This document shows, one piece after another, positions 53,165 to 62,689 of a DNA stretch of 64,000 bases. The stretch's first letter is position 1. Each line of letters starts with the position of its first letter. The translations under genes were made by a program, and so were the position numbers. Source of the stretch: Rhodoferax sp. (lineage in GTDB: Bacteria; Pseudomonadota; Gammaproteobacteria; Burkholderiales; Burkholderiaceae_C); the NCBI RefSeq assembly GCF_028689295.1, contig NZ_JAQTWL010000005.1, positions 1 through 64,000 of the forward strand. Direction: 5' to 3'. A model generated the notes under the pieces. The model had not been told where the DNA came from, searched no databases, and saw nothing but the letters and a program-made list of their open reading frames with translations.

Positions 53165-53661
53165 CAGGTCCGTGGCCGAAAGCTGCCCAGGCGCGCCTTG
53201 AGGTGTTCACGCGCTTGCGCCAGCACATGGCGCGGGTGGAGTTGCGCCATGTTGAGCACCGGCAGCTCGATGGCATCAATGGTGTTTTTCACCAGCAGGC
53301 CGAGCTCGGTATCACCCTCCATGGCCAGGCGGCGGTTGAAGAACAGCGTGTCGGGGTCTTCCTGGCGGCGCGCCAGTCTGACGAAATCATGCGCGCTGGC
53401 ACTGATGATGAGGTCGGCGGTCCCGGCGTTCTGACAGGCTGCAAAGCGGTTGTTGCACCATTCAAAGTCGAAGGCCCACTGTGCATCCGTCACGCGCAGG
53501 CGCAGTTTCTTGCCGACCAGCATTAGCGTGACGTCGGCGTTGAGCTGTTTGGCCAGCGCCAGGTTCAGGGCCGTGACAAACAGCAGCGATCCGGGGTAAG
53601 CCGGCAAACGCCCCAGCATCACACCCAGCGGGGCGGGAATCACCAGAGGTTTGCTTGTCAT
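53164..53661 (-). CDS. ubiT: Lipid-binding SCP2 protein UbiT
   Basis: A 165-residue protein with an SCP2-type sterol-binding domain (about 15-140), corresponding to UbiT, which holds ubiquinone intermediates in the oxygen-independent pathway. Its signature region includes LLFVTALNLALAKQLNAD and FFNRRLAMEGDTELGLLVKN. The start overlaps ubiV by four bases, the stop overlaps ubiX by one. Confidence 0.92.
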   Translation of the reverse strand: MTSKPLVIPAPLGVMLGRLPAYPGSLLFVTALNLALAKQLNADVTLMLVGKKLRLRVTDAQWAFDFEWCNNRFAACQNAGTADLIISASAHDFVRLARRQEDPDTLFFNRRLAMEGDTELGLLVKNTIDAIELPVLNMAQLHPRHVLAQAREHLKARLGSFRPRT

Positions 53662-54566
53662 GCGGTTGTCCTTTCAGGGGGTGCCACTTGCTCCAGCCCG
53701 GGCTTGCCGTACCAGTAGCCGTTGCACGGTTTTTCAGGCATCAGGTCCAGCAATTCTGCATTGGCCGTACCCGCCTCGATGCGTCCCTGGATCACTTCCT
53801 GGAACAGCGCAATGATACGCAGGGTGTGCTGCGACTGCGGGCTGACGCGCGCCACCGCCACGCCCATGTTGCGCATGGCGGCCAGCTCGGGCAGCAGATT
53901 GTGCACGCGCGCCGATTGGGTCTGGATGCCGTTGAGCACCAGAAATTCCTCGCTCTCGCGGGTGCGCATCATCAGGCCGTCGGGGTGATCCAGGCACTTG
54001 AACTGGCAGTCGTCCTTGGGCAGATTGCAGTGCCGCGCGGTGAAGCAGCGCGCTGAAAACGCCAGCGGCATGCGGCCGTAGGCAAAGACTTCGGTTTGCA
54101 GACCCGGCGGGCAACCCGCCAGCAGCAAGGTCAGGTCGTCCCTGCCCATTTCCAGCGGCATCACCCAGCGGTGCAGCCCCAGAGCCGCCATCCATTGCAG
54201 CGTCGGCAGGTTGTAAATGTTCAGATGCGGCCCGGCCACAAACGGCACTTTGCCCTCCAGGCAATGCACCGCGCCCATGTCGTTGGCTTCGACCAGATAA
54301 GTGCCGTTGGCGCAAATTTTGTGCAGCACCGTGACATCGGCGCCCGATTCGATCAGCACCTGGGTCGACAGCACCACCTCCTTGCCGGCCTCGCGCAGCA
54401 CCGCCGCAATGTCGAACCAGTCGGCCAGGCGCACCTCGTGGCGGCGCGAACAGACGGCTTCGCCCAAATAAACAATGTCCACCGGCGACTGCGCCACGGC
54501 TTCGTAAAAAGCCAGCACCTCGTCGCGCGGCCAGTAGTATTGGATGGGCCCCAAAGACAGTTTCAT
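53658..54566 (-). CDS. ubiV: Oxygen-independent ubiquinone hydroxylase component UbiV
   Basis: A 302-residue U32-peptidase-like protein. In known systems UbiU-UbiV is a 4Fe-4S heterodimer that hydroxylates ubiquinone precursors without O2. The cysteine set is visible at AVCSRR and CFTARHCNLPKDDCQFKC (split here as CFTARHCN and DDCQFKC). ATG 54566 is favoured by its match to MKLSLGPIQYYW; 54572 is possible. It overlaps ubiT and lies 2 bases after ubiU. Confidence 0.94.
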   Translation of the reverse strand: MKLSLGPIQYYWPRDEVLAFYEAVAQSPVDIVYLGEAVCSRRHEVRLADWFDIAAVLREAGKEVVLSTQVLIESGADVTVLHKICANGTYLVEANDMGAVHCLEGKVPFVAGPHLNIYNLPTLQWMAALGLHRWVMPLEMGRDDLTLLLAGCPPGLQTEVFAYGRMPLAFSARCFTARHCNLPKDDCQFKCLDHPDGLMMRTRESEEFLVLNGIQTQSARVHNLLPELAAMRNMGVAVARVSPQSQHTLRIIALFQEVIQGRIEAGTANAELLDLMPEKPCNGYWYGKPGLEQVAPPERTTA

Positions 54567-54568
54567 GG

Positions 54569-55627
54569 TCATTTCCACGGGCGATGGTAAGCGCCCAATG
54601 TGTGTTGCTGGCCCTCCGCCACCTTGTCGAGGTCGCTGAACCAGGCAGGTTTGGCGTTGTAGTGCTGCGGGTTGGCGCGGCAACTGTCGATGGCAGCGCG
54701 CCAGACTTTGGTCACTTGTGCCACATAGGCCGGGCTGCGCTGGCGACCTTCGATCTTGATGGCACGCACGCCGATTTTCATGAGGTCGGGTAGCAGCGAG
54801 AGCGTGTTCAGACTGGTCGGCTCCTCAATGGCGTAGTAGTTTTTTTCATCACCCACGTCAAAGCGGCCCTTGCACAGCGTCGGGTAGCCGGCGTTTTCGC
54901 CCGGCGCGTAGCGGTCGATCAGCACGCCGTTCAGGCGCGACTCGCGGCCCTGCGGCGTTTCGACCCAGCGCACCGCTTTGGGTGGTGAGCAGACGCCGTT
55001 GGTGTTGGGCGCCTCGCCGGTGGCGTAGCTTGACAGCGCACACCGCCCTTCGACCATCACACACAGGCTGCCAAAGCCGAACACCTCGATCTCGACCGGG
55101 GTCTTGTCGATCACCTGGGCGACCTGGGTCATGGAAAGCACGCGTGGCAGCACGGCGCGCGCAATGCCGAAGTGCTGGTAATAAAAGTCCAGCGCCTCGT
55201 AGTTGGTGGCCGAGCCCTGCACCGACAGATGCAGGCGCAATTGGGGCTGATGTTTGACGGCATAAGCCATCATGCCGGGGTCGGCCAGGATCACGGCGTC
55301 GACGCCGCTGTGGGCGGCGCGGTCGACGGCGCGCTGCCAGAGTTCGGCCTTGGCCGCCTGCGGGTAGGTGTTGAGCGCCACAAACACCTTGCGGCCGCGG
55401 TCATGGGCGTAGCGAATGCCGGCCTCGATGGCGGCCTCGTCAAAGTTCAGACCGGCAAAGTTGCGCGCGTTGGTGGCGTCGCGAAAACCCAGGTAGACGC
55501 AATCGGCACCGTTGTCGACCGCGGCCTTGAGCGCAGGCAGGCTGCCGGCGGGGCACACCAGTTCCATGGGGGCAGCCACCGGCGTACCAGCTGGCTTTTG
55601 AAGCGTGGAATCAGTCACTGAATTCAT
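54569..55627 (-). CDS. ubiU: Oxygen-independent ubiquinone hydroxylase component UbiU
   Basis: A 352-residue U32-peptidase-like protein, partner of UbiV. It has MELVCPAGSLPALKAAVDNG (conserved start), FGSLCVMVEGRCALSS with two Fe-S cysteines, and NGVCSPPKAVRW and TLCKGRF with two more. The family normally starts at the MELVCP Met (position 55567), so the first 20 residues may be an extension or the start may be internal. An FNR/ANR-like box lies upstream. Confidence 0.93.
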   Translation of the reverse strand: MNSVTDSTLQKPAGTPVAAPMELVCPAGSLPALKAAVDNGADCVYLGFRDATNARNFAGLNFDEAAIEAGIRYAHDRGRKVFVALNTYPQAAKAELWQRAVDRAAHSGVDAVILADPGMMAYAVKHQPQLRLHLSVQGSATNYEALDFYYQHFGIARAVLPRVLSMTQVAQVIDKTPVEIEVFGFGSLCVMVEGRCALSSYATGEAPNTNGVCSPPKAVRWVETPQGRESRLNGVLIDRYAPGENAGYPTLCKGRFDVGDEKNYYAIEEPTSLNTLSLLPDLMKIGVRAIKIEGRQRSPAYVAQVTKVWRAAIDSCRANPQHYNAKPAWFSDLDKVAEGQQHTLGAYHRPWK

Positions 55628-55703
55628 AAGTTTTGAAAACGCGCCGGGCATGGCGCTGTCAAAGTCAAGCCGGAGAGGGTAACCACGCCAATCCATCGGG
55701 GAA

Positions 55704-55717
55704 ATGATGTAGGTCAA
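55704..55717. promoter_or_regulatory. FNR/ANR-like box upstream of ubiU
   Basis: ATGATGTAGGTCAA (minus strand TTGACCTACATCAT) fits the TTGAT-N4-ATCAA consensus with two changes. It lies 77 bases upstream of ubiU and 63 before the divergent MFS gene. Anaerobic control of ubiUVT would make sense. Confidence 0.55.
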
Positions 55718-55780
55718 CCAATTTGCATAAAGTCAAAAATGGCGACAATCGCACACTGCTTATATTTTCCCGAACATCCC

Positions 55781-56956
55781 ATGAACCGACACCTCTGGCT
55801 ACTGGCCGTCTGCCAGGGTCTTTTCCTGACCAATAACGTCACGTTTATCGCCATCAATGGCCTGGTCGGTTTCAGCCTGGCGCCGTTGGGCTGGATGGCC
55901 ACGCTGCCGGTGATGGGCTACGTGGTGGGCGGCGCGTTTTCGACCGGGCTGGTGGCCAAAAGCCAGCACCGCTTTGGCCGCAAAGCGGCGTTTCAGATGG
56001 GGCTGGTGGTGGCGGCCTTGAGCGCGCTGTTGTGCGCCTATGCTGCCTGGAGCCAAAACTTCTGGCTGCTGTGCGCGGCCACGGTGATCGCCGGGTACTA
56101 CAACGCCAATGCCAACCTGTACCGGTTTGCCGCCGCCGAACTGGCCAGTGCGGGCTACAAAGAAAAAGCGGTGTCGATGGTGATGGCCGGCGGCCTGATT
56201 GGCGCCGTGGCCGGGCCCAATCTGGCAGCGCAAACGCGCACCCTGACCGATGTGCCTTTCATGGGCGCCTACCTGGCGCTGGTCGGCGTTGCGCTGCTGT
56301 CGATGGCGGTGCTGGCCTTTATTACCTTCCCGCCGGCTCCGGCCAAGACAGCGCATCATGAGGGTCGCCCGCTGAGCGAAATCATGCGCCAGCCTGTTTT
56401 TATGGTGGCCGCCGCTTGCGGCGCCCTGGGCTTTGGTGTGATGAACCTGCTGATGGCGGCCACGCCGCTGGCCATGCAGCAGTGCAGCCTGCCGTTTTCC
56501 GATGTGGCACTGGTGCTGGAATGGCATGTGATCGGCATGTTTGCGCCGGGTTTTTTTACCGGCCACCTGATCAAGCGCTTTGGCGTGCTGCCGATCATGG
56601 GGGTGGGCGTGCTGCTCAATGCGCTGTGCATCGTCATTGCGCTGTCGGGCGTCGATCTGCACCAGTTTTTGATTGCATTGTTTTTGCTTGGCGTGGGCTG
56701 GAACTTTTTGTTCACCGGCAGCACCACCCTGTCGCTGCAAACCTACACGCCGGCAGAAAAGGACCGGGCGCAGGGCGCGCTCAACTTCTTTGTTTTTGCC
56801 GTCACGGCACTGAGCTCTTTTGCCTCGGGCGTGCTGGTCACCACCCAGGGCTGGCAACTGCTCAACGCGGGCTCGCTGATTCCGGTGGCCTTGACGGGCG
56901 CGGCCATTGTCTGGCTGAGAACGCGGCCACACGCCGCGCAGCTCCACGCGCTATGA
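55781..56956 (+). CDS. Major facilitator superfamily transporter
   Basis: A 391-residue membrane protein with 12 helices and the MFS loop pattern (KSQHRFGRKAAFQMGLVVAA, LIKRFGVLPIMGVGVLLNA). Substrate unknown. ATG 55781 was chosen because a TATATT hexamer in 55760-55765 would fall inside a longer form from ATG 55739. It is divergent from ubiU and shares the FNR-like box region. A terminator follows. Confidence 0.85.
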   Translation: MNRHLWLLAVCQGLFLTNNVTFIAINGLVGFSLAPLGWMATLPVMGYVVGGAFSTGLVAKSQHRFGRKAAFQMGLVVAALSALLCAYAAWSQNFWLLCAATVIAGYYNANANLYRFAAAELASAGYKEKAVSMVMAGGLIGAVAGPNLAAQTRTLTDVPFMGAYLALVGVALLSMAVLAFITFPPAPAKTAHHEGRPLSEIMRQPVFMVAAACGALGFGVMNLLMAATPLAMQQCSLPFSDVALVLEWHVIGMFAPGFFTGHLIKRFGVLPIMGVGVLLNALCIVIALSGVDLHQFLIALFLLGVGWNFLFTGSTTLSLQTYTPAEKDRAQGALNFFVFAVTALSSFASGVLVTTQGWQLLNAGSLIPVALTGAAIVWLRTRPHAAQLHAL

Positions 56957-56967
56957 TTTGACCCTGA

Positions 56968-56995
56968 CAGGGCTCATTCAGAGGCCCTGCTTTTA
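56968..56995 (+). terminator. Rho-independent terminator after MFS gene
   Basis: CAGGGC (56968-56973) pairs with GCCCTG (56984-56989), followed by CTTTTATT. It is 12 bases after the MFS stop and before the ABC operon. Confidence 0.7.
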
Positions 56996-57015
56996 TTCAA
57001 CTGGAGACACATCTC

Positions 57016-58041
57016 ATGCAAAGAAGACACCTGATTGCGGGCGGCCTGGTTGCCGCCACCTTGCCCCAATGGGCGCTGGCGCAAGCGCTGGAAAAAACCA
57101 AGGTCACCTTGGCCGTGGGCGGCAAAAACCTGTTGTATTACCTGCCGCTGACCATTGCCGAGCAGAGGGGCTACTTCAAGGCCGAAGGGCTGGACGTGAC
57201 CATTGTTGACTTTGCCGGTGGCTCCAAAGCACTGCAAGCGGTGGTGGGTGGCAGTGCTGACGTGGTGTCGGGTGCGTTTGAGCACACCATCAATATGCAG
57301 TTCAAGGGTCAGCCCATGCGCGCCTTTGTGCTACAGGGGGCGGCACCGCAAATTGTGCTGGGTGTCAACCCCAAGACGATGCCCAACTTCAAAACGGTGG
57401 CCGACCTCAAGGGCAAAAAGGTGGGCGTTTCGGCACCTGGCAGCTCGACCAACGTGATGGTCAATTTTGCGCTGGCCAAGGTGGGCCTGAAGCCCAATGA
57501 TGTCAGCATCATCGGGGTGGGCACCGGTAGCGGTGCGGTGGCCGCCATGCGTTCGGGCCAGATCGATGCCATGAGCAATCTCGACCCCGTCATCACCTTG
57601 CTGCAGCGCTCGGGCGACCTCAAAATTGTCTCGGACACCCGTAATGTGGCTGAGTCTGAGAAAGTGTTTGGCGGCCCCATGCCCGCCGGTTGCCTGTACG
57701 CACCGCAAGCTTTCATCGACAAAAACCCGGCCACCACGCAAGCGCTGACCAATGCCATGGTGCGCGCGCTCAAGTGGATTCAGAATGCGGGTGCGGCCGA
57801 CATCATCAAGACCGTGCCCGAGGGTTACCTGCTAGGCGACCGTGCGGTCTATATCGACGCCTTTCTGGCAGCCAAGGGTGCGCTGTCGCCCAATGGCATG
57901 ATTCCGGACAAAGGCGCGCAAACGGCGTTCAATGCCCTCGCCAGTGTGGACGCCAAATTGGCCGCCGCCAAGCTCGACCTGAAGGCGGTCTATACCAACG
58001 ACTTTGTCAAGAAGGCCAACGCCAAGTACCCCAAGGGCTGA
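57016..58041 (+). CDS. ABC transporter substrate-binding protein, NitT/TauT family
   Basis: A 341-residue periplasmic protein with signal peptide (MQRRHLIAGGLVAATLPQWA, cut after ALA). It has the SsuA/TauA-like fold with GGSADVVSGAFEHT and KVGVSAPGSSTNVMVNFALA. The substrate (sulfonate, nitrate, or an organic anion) cannot be told from sequence. It is followed by the ATPase gene one base after its stop, then the permease. The RR pair is not a full Tat motif. Confidence 0.9.
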   Translation: MQRRHLIAGGLVAATLPQWALAQALEKTKVTLAVGGKNLLYYLPLTIAEQRGYFKAEGLDVTIVDFAGGSKALQAVVGGSADVVSGAFEHTINMQFKGQPMRAFVLQGAAPQIVLGVNPKTMPNFKTVADLKGKKVGVSAPGSSTNVMVNFALAKVGLKPNDVSIIGVGTGSGAVAAMRSGQIDAMSNLDPVITLLQRSGDLKIVSDTRNVAESEKVFGGPMPAGCLYAPQAFIDKNPATTQALTNAMVRALKWIQNAGAADIIKTVPEGYLLGDRAVYIDAFLAAKGALSPNGMIPDKGAQTAFNALASVDAKLAAAKLDLKAVYTNDFVKKANAKYPKG

Positions 58042-58042
58042 C

Positions 58043-58852
58043 ATGAGCGCGGCATTGATGCTGAAGGACGTGGCCTGCACCTTTGTCAACAAGGACCAGC
58101 CCGGCCAGCGCTACACCGCCGTGCAGGACGTGAACCTGACGGTGGCCGCAGGCGAGTTTGTCAGTGTGGTCGGGCCAACCGGCTGCGGCAAAAGCACGCT
58201 GCTCAACGTGGGCGCTGGCCTGCTCTTGCCCAGCACCGGTTCGGTGACGGTGTTTGGCCAGCTGCTGTCGGGCACAAACAAGCGCGCCGGTTACATGTTC
58301 CAGGCCGACAGTCTGATGCCCTGGCGCACCGCGCTGGCCAATGTGTCGGCCGGCCTGCAGTTTCATGGCGTGCCTGAGCGCGAGGGGGCCAGTCAGGCTA
58401 ATGACTGGCTGCGCCGCGTGGGCCTGGGTGGTTTTGGCGACCGCTACCCGCACCAGATGAGCGGCGGCATGCGCAAACGCGTCAGCCTGGCGCAAACCCT
58501 TGTGCTCGACCCCGACATTATTTTGATGGATGAGCCGTTCTCGGCGCTCGACATCCAGACCCGCCAACTCATGGAAAACGAGTTGCTCGACATCTGGCAG
58601 GCCAGGAAAAAGGCGGTGCTGTTCATCACCCACGACCTTGACGAGGCGATTGCCATGAGCGACCGCGTGGTGGTGATGAGCGCCGGGCCCGGCAGCCGCC
58701 CGATTGGGGACTTTCCGATCGACATCGAGCGCCCGCGTGATGTGGCCGAGATCAAGACCACGCCGCGCTTTTTGCAGCTGCACCAGGCCATTTGGGAAGT
58801 GCTGCGCGAAGAAGTGCTCAAGGGTTACCAACAACAGTTGAAAGCGGCCTGA
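58043..58852 (+). CDS. ABC transporter ATPase, NitT/TauT family
   Basis: A 269-residue nucleotide-binding protein with Walker [10 protein letters not shown] near 46-54, signature [13 protein letters not shown] near 139-151, Walker [13 protein letters not shown] and switch His in [10 protein letters not shown]. It is the energy unit for the neighbouring binding protein and permease. ATG 58043 lies right after the binding-protein stop. Confidence 0.92.
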   Translation: MSAALMLKDVACTFVNKDQPGQRYTAVQDVNLTVAAGEFVSVVGPTGCGKSTLLNVGAGLLLPSTGSVTVFGQLLSGTNKRAGYMFQADSLMPWRTALANVSAGLQFHGVPEREGASQANDWLRRVGLGGFGDRYPHQMSGGMRKRVSLAQTLVLDPDIILMDEPFSALDIQTRQLMENELLDIWQARKKAVLFITHDLDEAIAMSDRVVVMSAGPGSRPIGDFPIDIERPRDVAEIKTTPRFLQLHQAIWEVLREEVLKGYQQQLKAA

Positions 58853-58856
58853 AGCC

Positions 58857-59684
58857 ATGTGGAAATTCATCAAACCGCGTGGTGGTAATTTGTGGCTTTG
58901 GCAAGTCGGTCTGCTAATGGCGCTGTTTGCCTTCTGGCATGTGATGACGTCACCGGGACTGATCCCGCCGATGATGTTCGACAACGACAGCCAGGCGGCT
59001 TTTTTCTTTGGTGAACCGCTCAAGGTGGCGCAGCGCATCTGGGCCTGGTTTGTGGGTGATGCCGACATCTACCAACACCTGGGCGTGACGCTGGCCGAGA
59101 CCCTGATGGCCTTTGCCGTGGGTGCCGGCCTGGGTCTGGGCGGCGGCCTGTGGCTGGCGCTGGCACCCATGGCTTCAGCCATTCTGGATCCCTACATCAA
59201 GGCCATGAATGCCATGCCGCGCATTATTCTGGCACCCATTTTCTCGGTCTGGTTTGGGCTGGGCATGGGCTCCAAGGTGGCACTAGGTGTGACGCTGGTG
59301 TTTTTTATCGTGTTTTTCAACGTTTACCAGGGCGTTAAAGAAGTGAGCCCGGTGGTGCTGGCCAACGCCCGCATGTTGGGTGCCGACCGGCGCCAATTGC
59401 TGCGCCACGTTTACCTGCCAAGCGCCACCAGCTGGGTCTTCAGCTCCTTGCACACCAGTGTCGGCCTGGCGTTTGTGGGTGCCGTGGTGGGCGAATACCT
59501 GGGCTCCAGCCAGGGAGTGGGTTATTTGATTTTGCAGGCTGAGGGTAGCTTTGACATCAACACCGTGATGGCCGGCATCGTGGTGCTGACCGCCTTTGCG
59601 CTGGTGATCGACAGCGTGGTTGGCAATGCCGAAAAACACCTGATGAAGTGGCAACCCAAATCGGGCGAGACCGAGAAACTTTAA
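58857..59684 (+). CDS. ABC transporter permease, NitT/TauT family
   Basis: A 275-residue inner-membrane permease with about six helices and the EAA loop (ANARMLGADRRQLLRHVYLP). It follows the ATPase by four bases. The last four bases overlap the convergent pduO-type gene. The N-terminal 60 residues include a periplasmic loop larger than usual for SsuC. Confidence 0.9.
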   Translation: MWKFIKPRGGNLWLWQVGLLMALFAFWHVMTSPGLIPPMMFDNDSQAAFFFGEPLKVAQRIWAWFVGDADIYQHLGVTLAETLMAFAVGAGLGLGGGLWLALAPMASAILDPYIKAMNAMPRIILAPIFSVWFGLGMGSKVALGVTLVFFIVFFNVYQGVKEVSPVVLANARMLGADRRQLLRHVYLPSATSWVFSSLHTSVGLAFVGAVVGEYLGSSQGVGYLILQAEGSFDINTVMAGIVVLTAFALVIDSVVGNAEKHLMKWQPKSGETEKL

Positions 59685-60253
59685 CCCCCCTGCAAAATCC
59701 GCTCGCTCCTCCAGTACACGTCGTCACCCACGCTGCCGTCGGTGCGGTAGCGGTTGAGCACGCGGGCCAGCACGAACATCAAATCAGACAGGCGGTTGAG
59801 GTAATGCCGCGGCGTGTCCTTCAACGCCTCCTGGCCCTCCAGTGCCACCACAGCGCGCTCCGCCCGCCGTGCCACGGTGCGGCACACATGGGCCAGCGCC
59901 GCGGCGCGGGTGCCAGCCGGCAGGATGAATTCCTGCAGGCGTGGCAGCGCTTCGTTGTATTGCGCCAGCCCGTTGTCGAGTACCAGCACCGCCTCGGCCT
60001 TGAGCAACTCGAAGCCCGGAATCGACAGCTCGCCGCCCAGGTTGAACAACTGGTGCTGGATTTCGACCAGCAGGCTGCGCACATCGTCGGGCATGGCTTC
60101 GCACAGCAGCACGCCGATGTTGGAGTTGAGCTCATCGACGTCGCCCATGGCGTGCACTCGCAAGCTGTTTTTGGAGACGCGGGTGTTGTCACCCAACCCG
60201 GTGGTGCCGTTGTCGCCGGTGCGAGTGGCGATTTGTGTCAGTCGATTGCCCAT
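59681..60253 (-). CDS. Cob(I)alamin adenosyltransferase, PduO type
   Basis: A 190-residue enzyme making adenosylcobalamin from ATP and cob(I)alamin. Typical motifs are ATRTGDNGTTGLGD near the N-terminus, the ATP/cobalamin loop GDVDELNSNIG and the C-terminal RRAERAVVAL and YLNRLSDLMFVLAR. Length fits. It is convergent with the ABC permease and divergent from the flavoprotein. No vitamin B12 riboswitch was seen. Confidence 0.95.
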   Translation of the reverse strand: MGNRLTQIATRTGDNGTTGLGDNTRVSKNSLRVHAMGDVDELNSNIGVLLCEAMPDDVRSLLVEIQHQLFNLGGELSIPGFELLKAEAVLVLDNGLAQYNEALPRLQEFILPAGTRAAALAHVCRTVARRAERAVVALEGQEALKDTPRHYLNRLSDLMFVLARVLNRYRTDGSVGDDVYWRSERILQGG

Positions 60254-60345
60254 GGATGAACTCTTGAAAAATGGAAATGCGCTTCATTTTGCGCGCTGGT
60301 GATAGCGCAATTGAGCATAATGAACGATTATGACGGAGACCCATT

Positions 60346-61779
60346 GTGAACGCACCAGCCCCTTTCTTGAACCTGGAAATTGACAGCCGCCCAGCGCCCG
60401 CCGCCTTGTTGCAAGCCTTGTCCGAGCGTTTTGGCGCCCAATATTCTGCCGCCCTCGTGGTGCGCGAGCAGCACGGCCGGGACGAATCAGCCTTCAGCGT
60501 GCCACCCCCCGCGGCTGTGGTGTTTGCCGAAACCACGCAGGATGTGAGTGATGCTGTCAAACTGGCCGCGCAGTACAAGGTGCCGGTCATTCCCTTTGGT
60601 GTCGGTTCGTCGCTCGAAGGCCATTTGCTGGCAGTGCAGGGCGGCATCAGCATCGACGTGAGCCGCATGAACGCTGTGCTGGCCATCAACGCCGAAGACC
60701 TCACGGTGACGGCGCAGGCCGGGGTGACACGCAAGCAGCTCAATGAAGCGGCCAAGTCCACCGGCCTGTTTTTCCCGGTGGATCCGGGTGCTGATGCCAC
60801 CTTGGGCGGCATGGCGGCGACGCGCGCCAGCGGCACCAACGCCGTGCGCTACGGCACCATGCGCGAAAACGTGCTGGCGCTGGAAGTGGTCACGGCGCAG
60901 GGCGAGGTGATCCGCACCGGGACCCGCGCCAAAAAGTCCAGCGCCGGCTACGACCTGACCCGGCTGATGGTGGGCAGTGAGGGCACGCTGGGCATCATCA
61001 CCGAAGTCACCGTAAAGCTTTACCCATTGCCCGAGGCGGTGATGGCGGCGACTTGCTCGTTCAATAGCCTGGCAGCCGCCGTCAACACCACCATCCAGGT
61101 GATCCAGATGGGCGTGCCGATTGCGCGCTGTGAGCTGCTCGACGCCAACACCATCCGCATGGTCAACAAGCACTCGAATTTGAGCCTTCGCGAAGGCGCC
61201 ATGCTGCTGATGGAGTTCCACGGCTCGCCCGCCAGTGTGCAGGAACAGGTGGACACCGTGCAGGCCATTGCCAGCGATATTGGCGGCCAGACCTTTGAGT
61301 GGGCCAGCACGCCCGAGGCGCGCACCAAGCTCTGGACGGCGCGTCACAACGCCTACTTTGCCGGCATCCAGTCACGCCCGGGCTGCAAGGCCATCACCAC
61401 CGACACCTGTGTGCCGATCTCGCGGCTGGCCGACGCGCTGCTGGACTCGGTGACCGAGGCGCAGGCCAGCGGTTTGACGTATTTTCTGGTGGGCCACGTC
61501 GGTGACGGCAACTTTCACATGGGCTATTTGATCGACCCGGATTCTGCGTCTGAGCGCGCCACCGCCGAGCAGCTCAACAGTCAACTAGTGCAGCGCGCGC
61601 TCAAACTGGGCGGCACCTGCACGGGTGAGCACGGCGTGGGCCTGCACAAGATGGAATTTCTGGTGCAAGAGGCCGGAAGCGGTGCCATCGCCATGATGCG
61701 TGCCATCAAGCAGGCGCTGGACCCCGACAACCTGATGAATCCGGGCAAGATTTTTGCCAGGCAGGCCAGTTCTTCCTGA
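60346..61779 (+). CDS. FAD-linked oxidase, GlcD/D-lactate dehydrogenase-like
   Basis: A 477-residue flavoprotein with the PCMH FAD domain (about 50-235; PFGVGSSLEGHL, DPGADATLGGMAATRASGTN, LMVGSEGTLGIITEVTVKLY) and the GlcD/LDH-type C-terminal FAD-linked oxidase domain with GHVGDGNFHMGYL and TCTGEHGVGLHK. It oxidises a 2-hydroxy acid such as D-lactate or glycolate. The start is GTG 60346, with a GGAGAC site eight bases upstream; the nearest ATG starts are out of frame. Confidence 0.92.
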   Translation: MNAPAPFLNLEIDSRPAPAALLQALSERFGAQYSAALVVREQHGRDESAFSVPPPAAVVFAETTQDVSDAVKLAAQYKVPVIPFGVGSSLEGHLLAVQGGISIDVSRMNAVLAINAEDLTVTAQAGVTRKQLNEAAKSTGLFFPVDPGADATLGGMAATRASGTNAVRYGTMRENVLALEVVTAQGEVIRTGTRAKKSSAGYDLTRLMVGSEGTLGIITEVTVKLYPLPEAVMAATCSFNSLAAAVNTTIQVIQMGVPIARCELLDANTIRMVNKHSNLSLREGAMLLMEFHGSPASVQEQVDTVQAIASDIGGQTFEWASTPEARTKLWTARHNAYFAGIQSRPGCKAITTDTCVPISRLADALLDSVTEAQASGLTYFLVGHVGDGNFHMGYLIDPDSASERATAEQLNSQLVQRALKLGGTCTGEHGVGLHKMEFLVQEAGSGAIAMMRAIKQALDPDNLMNPGKIFARQASSS

Positions 61780-61882
61780 TCCCGATAGTGGCCTTGATGC
61801 GTCTGTGGCTTCGTCGGCTACAGCGGCCGTGGGCCACGCTCGGGTCATTAAACTGTGCTGCTTTACATCTTGTGAGCCGACC

Positions 61883-62632
61883 ATGGAATTTTTGACCGAC
61901 CCGAACATCTGGATCGCCTTCTTCATGCTTGCCGCGCTGGAAATCGTGCTGGGCATCGACAACATCATTTTCATCAGCATCCTGGTGGGGCGTTTGCCGG
62001 CTGACAAGCGGGATCTGGCGCGTCGCCTGGGTTTGGGCTTCGCCATGCTTTCGCGCATCGCGCTACTGTTCAGCCTGGCCTGGGTGATGACGCTGACCAG
62101 TCCGCTGTTGACGGTGCTGGGGCAGGAGATCAGCGGGCGTGACCTGATCTTGCTCGGTGGCGGCCTGTTTTTGCTCTACAAGGCCAGTCACGAGATTTTT
62201 CTGGAAGTCGAAGCGCACCAGCCCAAGGAGGTCAGTGCCGGGGTTGAGAACGTTGAGACCGGCGCCAACCTGTTTTGGGGGACGATTGTGCAAATCGGCA
62301 TTGTCGATATCGTTTTTTCGCTGGACTCGGTGATCACGGCCGTGGGCATGGTGGACCAGATTGGCGTGATGGTGGCGGCCGTGGTGGCGTCGGTCGGCGT
62401 CATGATGTTTGCCGCCAAACCGATTGGCGAGTTTGTTGACCAGCACCCGTCCATCAAGGTGTTGGCGCTGGCTTTTCTGACCATGGTGGGCACCCTTTTG
62501 GTGGCCGAGGCGTTCGACGTGCATGTGCCAAAAGCCTATGTGTACACGGCGATGCTGTTTTCACTCGGGGTTGAGTCCCTCAACATCCGGGCGCGCACCA
62601 AGCGACTGGCCGCTCGAAATACGGGCGCTTGA
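61883..62632 (+). CDS. TerC-family membrane protein
   Basis: A 249-residue membrane protein with about seven helices and the TerC signature (ALEIVLGIDNIIFISIL and VDIVFSLDSVITAVGMV) with the two conserved Asp residues. TerC relatives export metal ions such as Mn2+. ATG 61883 gives the classical N-terminus; the longer frame upstream is a shadow of the flavoprotein end. A hairpin follows. Confidence 0.92.
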   Translation: MEFLTDPNIWIAFFMLAALEIVLGIDNIIFISILVGRLPADKRDLARRLGLGFAMLSRIALLFSLAWVMTLTSPLLTVLGQEISGRDLILLGGGLFLLYKASHEIFLEVEAHQPKEVSAGVENVETGANLFWGTIVQIGIVDIVFSLDSVITAVGMVDQIGVMVAAVVASVGVMMFAAKPIGEFVDQHPSIKVLALAFLTMVGTLLVAEAFDVHVPKAYVYTAMLFSLGVESLNIRARTKRLAARNTGA

Positions 62633-62639
62633 AAAAGTG

Positions 62640-62666
62640 GGCCAGCACCCAGTTGGGTCGCTGGCC
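62640..62666 (+). terminator. Hairpin downstream of the TerC gene
   Basis: GGCCAGC (62640-62646) pairs with GCTGGCC (62660-62666), with an inner ACCCA/TGGGT pair, giving an almost continuous 12-bp stem. It lies between the convergent TerC and Hsp20 genes and may serve both. Confidence 0.65.
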
Positions 62667-62689
62667 TTCTGTGCAAGGTTGGCTCGGGG

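Noticed and set aside
60254..60345. A cobalamin riboswitch before the adenosyltransferase gene
   Set aside because: The 92-base gap is too short and has no B12-box-like sequence.
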